From Prostheceraeus crozeri (lineage: Eukaryota > Platyhelminthes > Polycladida > Euryleptidae): DNA of 64,000 nt. Every line of letters starts with the position of its first letter. Position 1 is the first letter of the stretch. The stretch covers positions 62,001 through 126,000 of the forward strand of contig CAJQUW010006840.1 of assembly GCA_907163375.1 (NCBI GenBank), read 5' to 3'. Of the stretch, positions 22,572-35,494 are shown in pieces. Position numbers and translations under genes: made by a program. The notes under the pieces are model-generated. The model saw only the letters and a list, made by a program, of their open reading frames with translations, was not told where the DNA came from and did no database searches.

Positions 22572-23405
22572 ACTGGGTGCATGGTGGGGACGTCGCGTAG
22601 GACCTTCCTTCACGACGTACGTTGGATCCTCCTCCACTTACTTGACACACATGTCATGTGCAGTCGTTTCCAACGCAGCGCCTTCGCATCCCATCCTCGG
22701 ACATCTCGGTCTCTCTCTCCTCTTCTTTCTAGCTCAGCGAGGCCAAACACATCTTTCTAACATCTTTCTTCTCTTCCGATTCACGTGGCTAAAGTAGCGA
22801 AGAGCTGGGTGATAACTACTGCTTGTAGTGGCTGTTCTGTTTTCACTTGCTGTAGCACCCACTTGTATGTCTTTCGTGCCGTCCAGGGTATGCGGAGTAG
22901 TCTTCTCCAGCACCAAAGTTCGAATGTATCCACCCTTCTCCAGTCCACGACTCGGCACCATACAAGACGATCGGGAATACTAAGGCGCGTACCAATCGTA
23001 CTTTTGTCATCCGGGAGATTCCTCTGTCTCTCCAGACTTTCACCAGTCTCATCATGGCTGACTTTCCCATTGCAAGTCGTCTTCTCAATTCTCCTTCTGT
23101 CCGTCTGTCAGCTGTGATCTTCGTCCCAAGCAACACGTAGATGTCCACCACCTCCACCGTTCTTCCAGCAAATTCGAAATTGGTCATGGAGTCTGTTGTC
23201 ACTACCTTAGTCTTGCCTACATTCAGATACAGCCCCGCGTTCTTGCTTTCCAATCATTCAGAGCTTCTCGCATAACGATTTCAGCGGAAGCATTGAACAG
23301 AACAGGGGACAGAATGCAGCCTTGACCAACACCCTTGTTGATCTTAAACTCTTCGGTTTCTCCTGCATCCGTCCTTACAGTTGCAGTGTGCTCTATGTAA
23401 AACAA
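22572..23405 (-). mobile_element. LINE reverse-transcriptase 3' half lacking the YxDD box
   Basis: Reading leftwards: 'FKINKGVGQGCILSPVLFN' (about 23340-23290) and 'IVMREALNDW', then an abrupt frame change into 'ESKNAGLYLNVGKTKVVTT', 'GTKITADRRTEGELRRR', 'LVRALVFPIVLYGAESW', a decayed 'ALRYFSHVNRKRRKMLERCV' tail, and 'EEDPTYVVKEGPTRRP' near 22600. This is the standard order of endonuclease-reverse transcriptase LINEs, where the segment with YADD should lie between MREAL and ESKNAGL. That segment is deleted, so catalytic residues are missing. Confidence 0.85.
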
Positions 23406-24291
23406 TTGGTGTTTAATCAGTTTTGAAAGCAGTGTTAGATGCTGAAGTCGTCTTTCTCTTTTCTATTGGCGAAATGTCACTTCTGCATTCATAATCATGA
23501 CTCAGGTGCACTGCCACGCCGTGGGCATTCAATGAACAAACTCCTTATTCCCTTCCTTATAAGAGAATCTGCGACCCATTTCTTTGCTGCCGATCCCATC
23601 AGCAGAACTGGAAGCGGACCTGAGCCGGGCTTGAACCAGAAATATCTAGCACCCAGACCGATGTTTGTGTGATAGTTTATCAACATGATTCTTAAGCAAT
23701 AATATGAAAAACACCGGGATGCTGCGGAGTAAGTCATAAATATAAGAGCCAGCGCATGAATTAGTCAATTATCTGACAACCCGTTGTCAAATCAAGTGAC
23801 TATTTTGTCCACTGAAGAAATTATGTAAGATACAGCGGGAATAAGTCATCACAGCATCAGGGATCGGAAGGGAGTAGGGACTTTTCATGCATAGAGAATT
23901 GTTGGACAAGCTTTCTCGGCCAGTTTGGTCACGTATGAGAATGATCCTCTTCCATTGACTGGTAATTAATGCGACCAAATTTTCTGTAAGGATCCATTGT
24001 AATTTTAGTCACAAGAGGCGATTGAGTATTTACTTAAACTTTTGACGTAGTGATTTCTCATTTTCTCAAACACTTGCATTCAGTGTATTCCCTGCTTTAA
24101 TGAACCTAAATATACCTTAGGAGGGCATCGGTACATCAAATGAAATCCAAATTAAATGTGATAGACAAGCATGCAATATATGAATGAAATTTTTCAAAAC
24201 AAATGAAAATTCCCTATGCATTGAATGTTCAAAACTCACCTCACTGCTAATCAGTAATCAATATTAGCTTTTTAGAATGGTTTTAAGGTGA
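23406..24291. other. Intronic, no gene seen
   Basis: A moderately open + strand stretch at 23439-23672 has no family motif. Nothing else recognised. Confidence 0.4.
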
Positions 24292-26290
24292 TTGCACTTG
24301 ACTAACGTTTTCATTAAAGATGGCAAAGTGCGGAAAACGATGAATTATATCACCCGGACCCAGATAAAAAAAATATCCGGGCATGGCTCGAGCTTGATAT
24401 TTATGGAATCATTGCGGGTCTGGGCTGCAGACACATTATCTCTACATCATTCTATCACAACAGCTTTAGACCAGGATCAGGCATTGGGTGTTGCAGTAAT
24501 TTCATGTGATTTCAGCAAGGCATTTGATCAACTGGGACATGACACGATCATTGCAACTCTACTGGTCAAAGATTTTCCTTCTGGGTTTGTCAAATGGATT
24601 TGCAGCTAACTTCAAAACCTCAAATAGAGGATAAAAATCTACAGTAACTGCAGCAACCAGCTCCCAGTCATATCAGGCATTCCACAAGGCTCAGTTCTTG
24701 GAGTTTACCTCTTCAATATTGTGCTTGGACTGCTGAACACCAGTCGTCAAATTTGTTGATGATTGCACACTTATGGCTCCAATCGTCCGACGAACAACAG
24801 ACCCGGTTTTTGACGAGCACAACTATATGACATCGTGTTGAAATTCGGTCGGTCTTTCGCTTAATTTCAGGTAGTGTAAGTTAATGTGGATTTTGAGAGT
24901 GCAGGAATGTCCTGCCCCATTAATTCCGGATCTAGCTTCTACATACAAATTAACAATACCATAGAAAGTCCTAGAATGGAAATTGCATGAAAATTATAGC
25001 ACACGCCGGGGGAACTTAGTTGGGGCAAAAAGCAAATTGTGCGAACTGGTGTTCTTGTTTTCTGATTGTCATTTATATGTATCAAGCCAGTTTGTGATCT
25101 AAATTGTTGCCCTTTGTCCAAAGATCATGTGCACAAAAGCAATAATGAATTTACAAAATACTGCGGCGACAGGATGACAAAGAAGGAAATCCTTCAAAAC
25201 GTTCTGTACGCTCATCATTTTCAAATTTCGCTCCTATAATCTATCAAGAGTATAATCAGACACATGTGCAACTTATAATGTCGATTTACAGAACATGCAT
25301 TGCTCCAGCTTGAAATCAGAGGCCAATAAATCTTCGGGTATTCATTTTTCTTTAAAGGGCTCTCCTGTTCATTGTATATGAGCAATTTTCAAAATCTCTG
25401 CATGCATTCGAATATGCTTCCAAAATATCATCACACTATATCACAGATGTCATTTAGTGATTTATTGAAAAGTTCCACCGATATTTCATTTATCTGATAA
25501 ATGACTGTAGCTAAAGAAGCTTTCGATGTTTTTATTCCAGAAAAGCGCTAGGTTTCTTAAACGCTTGACGCAAAAATTATCCAATAATTAAAACTTTTTT
25601 CTGTGAAGTTTTGGGATGTTCTTCCAACCAGTACACCAACCACTTTCAATAATGACTCTGTGAACCAAATTTTAATTCGTATTCCAGTGTTGAAAATTGT
25701 AATGGCTGTCAATGACTGGCACAAATAGACACAGTATATTGATCCATGGAATAGTAGCCTATTTCATATGAAACAATACTACCATCTCACTTAAAATTCT
25801 CTTCATGAAGATCCTGTAATTTACTGTCAACAATTTCGACAACCAAATTGGCAAATAGTTTGACTATGACACAATGTTTTAGATCGAATCTGATCTACAA
25901 ACCATAGATTTTTCCATGTGCCATCATTGTACATAGGCAAGATATCAAACTTCGATTCTAGTGTACTATTATCTACTTCTATGAGCTTCTGTTAGCCAAA
26001 TAAAAATTCTTGGTACCATTTTCACCCAAGATCAGAAGTGGGAGGAGCACTTCAATTCTATCATTAAGTGTGCATCTCGACGTCTGCAAGCTTTGAGGGT
26101 GTTGAGACCTGCATTGAATAGATCACAATTGGTGTCCGTCAATCAATATTTAATCCGCTTCGCAATTAAGTGCTGCTCACCACTTTTCGTCGGCATGATT
26201 CTATGGACTCAATGAGAATTCAAAAATTACAGCGTAGAGCTCACCGAACCATTTGTAGTGAAGAATTTGATTGTCATAACTTTCGATTCA
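24292..26290 (+). mobile_element. LINE reverse-transcriptase remnant, interrupted by about 1 kb
   Basis: Part one (24292-24985): 'GVAVISCDFSKAFDQLGHDT' (block A), 'PVISGIPQGSVLGVYLFNIV' and 'KFVDDCTLM' (the FxDD catalytic box, with V). Part two resumes at about 25975: 'VSQIKILGTIFTQDQKWEEH' and 'IKCASRRLQALRVLRPALNR', the conserved LGxxFxxDxxW thumb region. Between the two, about 990 bases show no reverse transcriptase similarity and probably represent a later insertion or a badly decayed stretch. Stops break both parts. Confidence 0.8.
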
Positions 26291-26344
26291 GTGTATGCAC
26301 TATGCAGTAAGGAATGCTAAGAAGAGGATGGTTGAATTATCGGG

Positions 26345-27130
26345 TGAACTGAATGAATGAATGAAAAACTTTTATTCACTGCAACTTCTTGCGTGTGACT
26401 ACGTGTACATACATGTACAAGGAATCATAAAACAGTAGTCAATTAAGGCATTCAAAGTCAGCATAAGTAAGAAGTATACATGTAGTTATCAGTCACGTGA
26501 GATTGGAGGAAGCGTCTGATGGCATTGGTCACAGCATCTGTCTTGAAGCCTCGGCAGCGGACCTGTAATGGCAGCTTATTCCAAAAACGAGGACCGTGGT
26601 ATATGATGGAATGTTGACCAAATGTAACTGTATTCCATTTCGGCTGATGAAAAACATTTCGACGGGCCCTGGACGATGCAGAATTGAACAGTTCCATGAC
26701 AGATGATGGTGAATAGCCTGAACTGATTTTCGTACGCCTGCTACTTTCTTTAATAATGATCGGAAGGGCCAACATTATGGAGAAAACTTGTGCGCAATGA
26801 CCTGAATTCTTCGAATCTGAAGGAATTGTGGCAATCGAGGCACTTTGCTTGAACTCACATTAATCTGCAAGCGACGCACGACTTTTTTCTTTTCTCTGTA
26901 GGGTATTAGGAATTCCTTTTTGCCCATTTAATAGGTTCCTCGATGTGCCGTCAATTTCGAATTAATCATGCTTCTAGCAAATCGAAGCAAATAAACAAAA
27001 TATTTCATTCTGTGATTACAACGGACTGAACGAGGTTGAAGGCCAACATTGCTCTTTTTACTGCTAGAGTAATTTCTGACTCCATGTCTACTTACCTTTT
27101 CCGCCACGATGATTTGATTCACGTGGTGTA
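26345..27130 (-). mobile_element. LINE 3' portion ending in a GAAT-type microsatellite
   Basis: The - strand encodes 'RTKISSGYSPSSVMELFNSA' and 'NTVTFGQHSIIYHGPRFWNK' followed by LPLQVR, the C-terminal region found at the end of CR1/L2-type proteins (xxGxxSxxYxGPxxWNxLPxxVR). The element's 3' end is at the low-coordinate side, at a short GAATGAATGAATGAAA tract (26349-26364), like the simple-repeat tails of such LINEs. The upstream part (26780-27130) matches the copy at 32125-32500 in opposite orientation, which establishes a family in this genome. Confidence 0.8.
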
Positions 27131-27693
27131 TTTCTTTTTAAAGTTACTTCACAGTGTCCAATTGTATCAATGATTGTCAACTATTTCAAACTCTACAATG
27201 CAATAACTAAAGGTCTATCCAAATTCATTGTGTTATTAGCTATCGATAATGCCCGTACAAGCAAGATGTTATCAGCGTTTTCGAGAATTTATAAGGTACA
27301 AAGCAATTACACAAAGCCGAACCGAAAAGGTTTTTGATTAACCACAATGTCTTTCTCAAAAGTTAAGTACATTCCTACATTGTTTCAGAAAAGGAATTCA
27401 TGCATACTAGAAGTCAGCAGTCGTCGTAAATTTGCCCTCAACACGATCACCACACGAACACGAAATCCAAATCGCCTACGGCGAACACGAAAGTAACATT
27501 ATAACACAGTAACTTGTAGTGGGAGCAAGCCATTTAAAATATATTCAAGCAATCAATGCAAAACAATAGTTGACTGAAGGGGACAGCCAGCCTAAAGGAA
27601 ATGCAAAGTAATTTTAATTAGGCCTAAAGTGCACGTCTCGTGTAGCGGAAATGGCTGGATTGTAGGACGGAAGCTACTGACATTTTCTTCCTA
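27131..27693. other. Intronic, no gene seen
   Basis: No recognised motif. TTAGGCCTAA at 27618 is one of the TAGGCCTA octamers. Confidence 0.45.
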
Positions 27694-28380
27694 AATTCAC
27701 ACACAAAAGGCTTAATAGCATGGATTTGTAGATCTTAAAGCGCTGAATACAGAAATCAAATTCTTAAGTTTCACAACCAGTCGCTTTATGTTATAGGTAA
27801 GGTTAAAGGATTCCCATTGGAATCCAATGGTAAAATTCAAGAAATATCTACGGATTGTGAAACACTTGGCAATTTTCGCACATTTTCTTTTGCAGAAAAG
27901 AAACTGTTTATCAGAATGCCATGAAATTTGAATCATGATTGAGTTCAGAACATCAACTTCGATATAGAAGTTGAAGTGAGCCACATGATTCAGTATTTGA
28001 TGTTTGACAGTCTATACAAAATGAGTAAATTTCATCCTTTGACTTAATTTTGGCGAATTTGCTCATTTTGTAGAGGCTCTCAAACATCAAATACTAAATC
28101 ATGTGACTAACTTCAACTTCTATATCGAAGTTGATGCTCTGAACTCAATCATGTTTCAAATTTCATAAATAGTTTCTTTTCTGCAAAAGAAAATGTACAA
28201 AAATTGCCAAGTGTTTCACAATCCGTAGATATTTCTTGAATGTTGCCATTGGATTCCAATGGGAATCCTTTAACCTTACCTATGACTGAAAGCGACAGGC
28301 CGTGACACTTCAGAATTTAATTTTTGTATTCAGCGCTTCAAGATCTACAAATCCATGCTATTAAGATCTTTGTGTGAATT
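27694..28380. repeat. Foldback element, arms about 335 and 325 bp, 24-bp loop
   Basis: The left arm (27694-28031) begins AATTCACACACAAAAGGCTT and the right arm (28055-28380) ends with TGTGTGAATT. Markers pair along the whole length: ATAGCATGGATTTGTAGATC with its complement near 28345, GGATTCCCATTGGAATCCAA with its complement near 28255, and CTTCGATATAGAAGTTGAAG with its complement near 28115. Identity is high with small indels. No coding capacity. A transcript through it would form a very long hairpin. Confidence 0.9.
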
Positions 28381-29210
28381 AAGGACTCGTTGTCGCCGAA
28401 CGTCAGTGCAATGCTTGATGATATGACACTGTTTGCAGTCCGTATTGTGATAAAAGAAGTCACATCATAAAAGCGTCACACTCAATCAATTCATCTAATT
28501 TTCTATTATCATCAACTACAGATTCTGATTTAGAATCAGATTCGGCAACTTGTAGAGTTTCCTGCTATGATTGGCAATGATATCATTTTAATTTTTATAA
28601 TGAAAATATACCATTCTTAGTGAAATACACATAGGCCTACACCGTAAATAGATCTAGTCAGACGAATTTTTCGATTTACACTGCTACCATGCTACTGTTG
28701 CTGCTCTTAGCAATAAATTTAAAATTAGATTGCATACAGCATTGATATACTCCAAGTAATGGAAGACTAAAGAAAGCAGTTTAGTCATACAAAGCTTCTT
28801 GTACATCAAAAGTAAGGGATGGCTATGGCCTATACATTAGACACTCAAGTCACAAATGTGCCTACAATATGCAATTGGTTAGGTCAACAGTATCTAAAGT
28901 GCGAAAAAAAGGCTAAAAAGGCTAAAAATGTTTAGTTATGTTATTATATTTTGTTTGACAATTTGTGTGATAGACAGACCGACAGACAATAGCATGTTGC
29001 TTTTCGCTACATGAATCAACCAGTGCAGGAGGACGTGGTAGAACAAACGAGAGACTAAATTTGCTTCAATACAAAATGCGAAGAATCTATGATTAGAAAA
29101 TATAATGGAACAAAAACATGTCATTTTATATCATTTTTCAAAACTAAAATGATATCATTTTATCATTGCCGATCTTTGGTTTCCTGTATCGTCGAGCAAA
29201 GAGCTATGTT
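28381..29210. other. Intronic, no gene seen
   Basis: Short palindrome ATTCTGATTTAGAATCAGAT near 28524. Repeated TTTTATATCATTTT-type tracts near 29130. No coding signal. Confidence 0.45.
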
Positions 29211-29897
29211 ATGACTAGGGCAATATTTAATGACCTGAAAATCGAAGAAACATGACCTGACAAAGCTTAAAATATAGCCGAAGATGACCTTAAAAAAGCT
29301 CTTCCTATAACTACAAATGACATAAGAAAACTCCTAAAATGTGAACAAAAAATGTGACCTAAAAATCTTAAATTGCAGTTTGGCAAGATTTAAAAATTCT
29401 AAAATGTAGCAAAAATTATGTTTCCATTTTTAGGCAGAGTTAAAAAGTTCAATTTAAGACAAATAAAACGATTTATTTCAAACTTTTACCACAGTATGCC
29501 CATTTACAGCTTGTTGTACAAAACAGTTATGTTATTTACTTCAGTAGATGTTTGAAAAAGTCTGTCTTTGCATAGTATCTTCTTCAACATGGAAAAGAAC
29601 GTTCTACCGAAGCAACGGTTGGCTGGCAAGGAAAGACAGACGACAGGCTAGTCAATCCTGGCGCACCCGGCAACATTCATATCTGTAGGCAGTGCATACA
29701 CTGGAAATGTCCTCAGACTGCATCGCGCTGCTGAGAAGACCAATATTGCGTCATTTTGCAAGCATCGGTCATTTCTTTCCCGGCAACTGTAACAGTCTAA
29801 ATCTACAGCGAAATGACCAAATATGATGAGACACAGAAAATATGACAATATTACTTTACCCTAAAAATATGACGTCAGAAAAATTTGCCCTAGTCAT
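29211..29897. mobile_element. Non-autonomous inverted-repeat element, 687 bp
   Basis: ATGACTAGGGCAA (29211-29223) pairs perfectly with TTGCCCTAGTCAT (29885-29897). Inside, ATGACCT-type subterminal motifs recur several times (29230-29370) and ATATGAC motifs recur near the right end. No transposase. I see no convincing target duplication, so the superfamily is open. Confidence 0.7.
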
Positions 29898-31756
29898 GAC
29901 TCATCACGTTTGAGTTTTGTGTGATCCTTGTCTTCAAGTGACCTTGGTAAAAGAAACAGAAAAGAATACAGCTACTCCACCGGTAATTCCAAGAAATTAG
30001 ACCCACACTGATCCATGTGCGTCGAAACCACCATGCGTTGTCAGCAATGAATGAATCGGTTGTGCAGTAAAAAGATCAATCTCAGGTCTTATTGATACTT
30101 TTCCGCAAAGGCAATTATTCTGTTGTTCAATTTGGAAAATCGCGCATTTTAATAAACTTGTAAATAAAGATAGCTTGTCTTTGGCCAGAACAGACTATGT
30201 CATCAAATTATCTCATTTAAAATTTTACAATGAATACGTGTCACCACGAGAATAAAACACGACTCTAATTTTCAAAACTCGAACACGAATGACAAGACTC
30301 AACACGACTTGAAACGAGGGTTTTAAAAAAACACTTCGGTGTTTGAAAACATTGAAAAAACATGTTTAAAACAATCTGAAAAAACATGCTGTTTCTTTCA
30401 TATGATATTCTTTTCATACTTTATCTATTCAGGAACTAATTTAGTTTTTAGTCCTCCATATCATGTTTATAAATCGCCTAAACGTTACTCTATAAAAACT
30501 TAATAGACTGAACTTGCTGAAATCGATAAAAACCCTTAATATTCCAATGAACAATCCTAGAAGTAGAGTTTGATTTTATTATTCAGATTGCATTATTTGT
30601 GTCCGATCCTCCCAATGATCAGAAGAAGCTTATTATACTTTTTCAGAAATATTCTGATCTTCATTGGATTTTTATTGTAAAATAGCGCTATATGGATATG
30701 TACATGTCGGTCATAGAAGAAAATTTCATTCAATAGCAAATGATAAGCTCGTTCATTACACTATTTTATTACCGATTGGCACTTGCAAAACGAAACGCTC
30801 ATGCTAACGCAGTATATCTAGGAATTCTTCGTCATACGCGCGCACTCTATGGATTCATGGAAATCATGTCAGTTCACTCCACAAGGCTGGAATTCGCCAT
30901 CGGTGATGATGACTTACATGAAGAATCTGATTAAATATAAAAATAGAAACATGAAAACAATATACTGGAAAGTAAAGTTTTGTTTTGTCACTAAATGACA
31001 GAGTTAACTTCAAATAAATTGTAACAAGCTACCGCGACTTTAATTTATACAAATAGCATTAATAATGGAAAATTGGAAAAGACATAAAAACATAAAAAAA
31101 CGTTTTTTAAAACCGTACTTGAAGCACGATCATGTTTTTACGTAAAATTGTGCCTCTAATACATTCTATACTTTGCATTATTATGAACAATCACGTAAAG
31201 TGACATGTCGAAGACTATAACACTTGAAAGGTTCATGATAGCCTTACAAAGTAGCATCTTAAGGGAGCATGGATTCACATTGATTCGACGGATATCTGTA
31301 GTGACCAGTGTTGCGGAAGCGGTGATTTCGAGTGGAAGCGGGAACACTGATAACTAGCGCTTCCGCTTCCGAGTTCTGACTGTATTGACAGTGTGTTTAC
31401 ATGCTTGTAGAGTGTAGACCTATCGTAAAATATGGTGTTATGTCTTGTTTATATAATTGATTTTGCAATTTACATGCATTGACAGCTGGAAAAAGAACAC
31501 AGTAGACTGGACTACTAAAAGGAGAAGGTAAATATTATTACCGTAGGTATTCTAAAATAAGCTCAATTATCAAATTTGAGAAGTTACCGGTATACATACA
31601 TATAGAGGCCCAAAATGATAGTGACAGGAGCTTGGATGCAATGTTCCAGTCGGAAGCGATGGAAATGTGACCGCTTCTGCAACCACCTTTTAATTCTAAC
31701 TTGATTATTACAGTCTTACTACAGCAGTATGAACACCATTCCATTTTTCATTGCAG
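29898..31756. other. End of intron 1, no gene seen
   Basis: Contains a GC-richer stretch at 31308-31380 with GCGGAAGCGG / CCGCTTCCGC-type inverted motifs that may be a small decayed MITE. Otherwise AT-rich up to the splice acceptor at 31756. Confidence 0.4.
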
Positions 31757-32051
31757 ATATGACGGGCTGTACATAGACTGTCCAATGACAGGAAAAGTCA
31801 AACCTTCATTCCTCGCGATATCCGATAATAAATCAAAAACAAAAGGACTGAGAAAGTTTGCGTTTACGGCAAGGCCAGCGACTCGAGGTGCATTTGCAGC
31901 CTGTATCTGTCCGATGTATGGTAACAGAACGAGACCAAAACGTCTGATGGCATGGATTGAAATGAACCGTATACTGGGAGTGGAACATTTTGTCTTCTAC
32001 GATTATTCGGCTCCATCACGATTGCGTCCTACATTTGATTATTACATAAAG
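31757..32051 (+). CDS. GT92 glycosyltransferase, coding exon 2 (start of catalytic domain)
   Basis: The acceptor TTTTTCATTGCAG ends at 31756 and the donor AAG/GTGAGA is at 32051/32052. It encodes the last base of Arg143 and residues 144-241. 'KFAFTARPATRGAFAACICP' (176-195) is the start of the GT92 catalytic fold. 'WIEMNRILGVEHFVFYDYSA' (209-228) is the family block that introduces the nucleotide-sugar fold (WxExxRxLGVxHFxxYxxS). The exon ends after 'FDYYIK' in phase 0 and joins 'KGIVELIDW' of exon 3, which reproduces the family's Y-Y-x(3)-G-x-V-x-x-x-x-W pattern without a gap. Confidence 0.93.
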
Positions 32052-32124
32052 GTGAGAACGACATCGTCTGAAATAAACTGCACAAAGATAAAATTTTGAC
32101 AGTTTATATCAGACATGGTCACCC

Positions 32125-32500
32125 ACAGAATTAAATATTTTGTTTATCTGCTTCGGCTTGCTAGAAGTGTGATTAATACGAAATGGACGGCACATCGAGG
32201 AACTTACTAAGTGGGCAAAAAGGAATTCCTAATACCTTACAGAGATAGGAAAAAAAGTCGTGTGTCGTTTGCGGATTAATGTCAGTTCAAGCAAAATGCT
32301 TCGATTGCCACAATTCCTTCAGATTCGAAGAATTCGGATCATTGCGCACAACTTTTCTCCATAATGTTGGCCCTTCCGATCGTTATAAAAAAGTAGCAGG
32401 CGTACGAAAATTAGTTCACTTGATGATTTCACCATCGTCTTCTGAGCATTCCTCACTACGTAGTGCATACACTGAATCGAATCTTAGCCAAGATGTGTGT
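32125..32500 (+). mobile_element. LINE fragment, second copy of the 26.8-27.1 kb family
   Basis: Reverse complement of 26775-27010 with few differences: both carry GGCACATCGAGGAAC, AAAAAGGAATTCCTAATACC, GATTGCCACAATTCCTTCAG and ATAATGTTGGCCCTTCCGAT. The reading frame is broken by several stops. It ends before the C-terminal WNKLP block present in the other copy. Confidence 0.82.
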
Positions 32501-34479
32501 TTCGGTGCGTGCGAAGTGATATCACATCACGCACGCCTCTCACTGGCTCTGGTGTCCTTTGCTGACAGCTTATTGTTTGCCATTTCCAATAGCAAGCGAT
32601 ACACGAATTATCCGTTCGAGAAGGAGCAAGTTGTCTAATTCTGTAATGTGCCATTTCGATATTAAGGCTACATATAACCCTTCCTTTCTAGGAAGCCGAA
32701 GACGTGCGCAGATGAATCTAGTTCTGTCTGTTCACCCTACGAATTTTTACAAGCTACCAGGAGCTCTACCAGTCATTATAACTTAGGCTATAGGAGCATG
32801 GATGACAAATGCGATAAGAAATAGAATAATTGAAAATATTGTCTATGATCCAGCATCTAAGTCTGAATTGGATGTTCTATAAACTTCACTTCATAGTGCT
32901 AGTTTCCAGTTGATATTGTCACTGAATATAAGTCTATTTCAGATACTTCAGAATTTAGGGATAAAAGGTTTTGAAAGCTTTGTTGGCATGTGTCATCACG
33001 ACAATAGAAATAACGGTGTAGCTACTCATTGTTGAAACATTTTAACCGAAACAGAATTTGATCCAGGCTTTACCTAAGTTCTACATGAGGGCGACATAAT
33101 GGATTAATAAAGGGATTGGCCAACTGAAATGGTGGAAATGTAATGTAGTACACAGCCATGGAAAAATATCTGCTCGCATCTCATGGAGATCCATACATAA
33201 TGTTTTATACATAATTGTGAAGTACTTACAGTTAGCTATCATGACGCACATTCATTTTGATGTTATCGTCTTCAAAGTCGTTTTCAAGCATTCCTTTGAC
33301 ATCCTTCACTCCTCATGAAAAATAGTTCATGTATTTCTCTCGTTCGTGCAAAGCGTAGCTGTGACTGAAACTTTTCTGCCGTTTAAGTTAGTTAAAAATA
33401 GTCGGTGCCCGCGGGTCTGGAAAGTCTGGAAAAATTCTGGGAAATTTGGAAAAATATTGGATAAATAAGTCTGGAAGTTTTGAAGCTTCACTCACATTAC
33501 TCCAAGCGTATTCTGTGAGTTCATTGCTGCAAACTATGATTTGCTTTCCTAGCGCTTATCTTTTCCTTTTCAAATGATTTTCGCTAGTACTTAAAGATGG
33601 TTGAGTGACCATTTGAGAGAAGAAAAGCACTAGGAAAGCAATGTAGTCCAGTTTATGTTAATGAATAATGCACAGAATGCGATTGGAACTGCATGAGCGA
33701 AATTTTAGCACATTGAGAAAATTGAAGGAATCATAGGTGCTAAAACTTGATGTGAACAAAATTGCAATTGGGAAAACCATTTTAGTAAACAGAGTTATTT
33801 ATGAAGGCGACGTTATGAGGGAGAAAATGTAGGCAAATTGATCTAGGAAACCATCCGCTCAATGACGTAGGATGTTCAGAAGTGTTATAAATCTTGTTCA
33901 TAAAGAGAAGAAGTTAGAAGAGCAACTGTTCTATTCCTTCTCATTATTTTCGATATTCAGTTTCCCTCAAAGACCATTAAGAGGGTCGTGTGTGAACTGC
34001 TATTTATGATTTTAAATTGTACAATTTCAAGCTGTTTACCAAGACGACCTGATGATTGTACCTTAAGTTTGTTTTCAGATAGTAGTGTCAATTACTAAGT
34101 ATTTACTCAGTTGCTCTATTTGCTGTTTAGCTGTAGGCTTTGATATTGAATGTAGTCGGTTAGTAATGACATTGACTTGACAAAATAGCCCGTTTCTTAT
34201 GCGCTAAAAGCTGTGATAATCCAGCACAATTTTCTTAATTAAATGATACAAAATTACAGTTATAAACAGTTGAGCAAGAATTATCGATTATAGCTTCAAG
34301 TAGTAGACTGTATGCATTTTTAATGCTCTAGTTCATCAGATTTCAGGTGATGAACATATACTCATTGACAAAATCTTTGAAACATTTGCTTCTTTAACTT
34401 CTTTCATTTTTGACTGGTGTATACACATGCATGTATGATACCTTGATAATTTAGTCACAATCTCCACCAAGTGGCTAAC
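32501..34479. other. Intronic, no gene seen
   Basis: A GTCTGGAAAGTCTGGAAAA tract lies at 33417-33435 and continues to 33485. It has a transposon-end look but no partner. No coding exon recognised. Confidence 0.4.
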
Positions 34480-35494
34480 ACAGAGAAACAACGCATGTAG
34501 CAGATTCAACTTTAATAGCGCGTGTGCCCCCTCTAGCTCCAATACATTCAGTAATCCGAGATGGCATGGATTCACAAAGTTTCTGAATGAGGGATGTTTC
34601 AAGGAGAAGCCACTGCTCTGTCAGTCTTTCAGAGAGAATCTTCAGGGACACTGGTGGAAGTGAATAGCGGTCCTCACTCGCCGCCCAAGCTCGTCCCAGA
34701 CTTGTTCAATGGGTGACAAGTCAGGTGAGCGTGCAGGCCAGTCAAGGGTTTGAATGCAGCCGAGGAGCGATGTGGTGCTGCGTTGTCGTCTTGGAAGACG
34801 AGATCCTCCACCCTGACCACTGGGGCAACAACAGGAAGCACAATTTCATTGAGATACCTCTCTCCAGTCAACGTGCCTTTGATGATGACTGCTGTCTTTC
34901 GTCCGCCATGCCAAATGCCGCCCCACAGCATAACACTTCCACCACCATATCTGTCGTGTTCTTTAATACAGCATGGGGCAAAGCGTTCACCTGGAAGACG
35001 ATGCATTCTGACACGACCGTCATTGAAATCCAGAGTGAATCTCGATTCATCGGTCCATAAGACTTTCTGCCAGTGATGGTCCATGAGCGATGGGCATCAC
35101 ACCACGCAACTCGTCTTCTGCGGTGCTCAAAACTCAATGGAATTAGGACAGCTGGTCGTCGCGATTGAATTCCAGCTTCTCGCAATCTTCGGTAAGCCGT
35201 TCGAACGCTACAGTCTATATTTGAGGCACTCTTCCAGTGTACGACTAGCTTTGGGACTGACACAAATCTATTCCTCTTTGCAGCTAAAACTATACGTGCG
35301 TCTGTCCTTCCTGCAGACTTTCTTAGTCGACCAGATCCCTTCTTCTTTTTAACATTTCCTTCTCCTTTCCATCGACACCAACACCTTCAAACAACGACTC
35401 TCGATAGTTGCAGCTCTTCGGCAACACTCGCACAACTTCTACCACAACGAATCATTCCAATAGCCATACCTCCGGTAAACTGATCGTGTGCCAT
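34480..35494 (-). pseudogene. Tc1-type transposase, frameshifted
   Basis: Starts at ATG 35494 with 'MAHDQFTGGMAIGMIRCGRS' and the first helix-turn-helix, interrupted by a TGA after 'LSRVVV'. The second DNA-binding part is 'SVRTAYRRLREAGIQSRRPA'. The catalytic DDE core follows in a new frame: 'KVLWTDESRFTLDFNDGRVR' (first Asp), 'GGGSVMLWGGIWHG', then 'VFQDDNAAPHRS' (second Asp). A further frame change leads to 'PDLSPIEQVWDELGRR' near 34720-34680, which carries the Glu of DD34E. All catalytic residues are visible but spread over at least three frames. I could not define terminal inverted repeats. Confidence 0.88.

Larger units (their letters stand above)
8144..31756 (+). other. GT92 intron 1 (23.6 kb), mobile-DNA rich
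   Basis: Bounded by donor GTGAGG (8144) and acceptor CATTTTTCATTGCAG (ending 31756). It carries the LINE, SINE, hAT, pogo, Penelope and foldback remnants listed separately. No additional GT92-like exon was recognised inside. The exon 1 to exon 2 join is phase 2 and needs no further coding sequence. Confidence 0.85.

Noticed and set aside
22417-23117. Open + strand frames of 110-126 codons
   Set aside because: They are antisense shadows of the LINE and Penelope-like fragments on the - strand.
31308-31690. Possible hAT MITE with GCGGAAGCGG motifs
   Set aside because: CAGTGTTGCGGAAGCGG at 31308 has only a weak partner near 31670, and no 8-base duplication was found.
34713-35352. Open + strand frames of about 90-115 codons
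   Set aside because: Antisense to the Tc1 transposase, whose motifs are unmistakable on the - strand.
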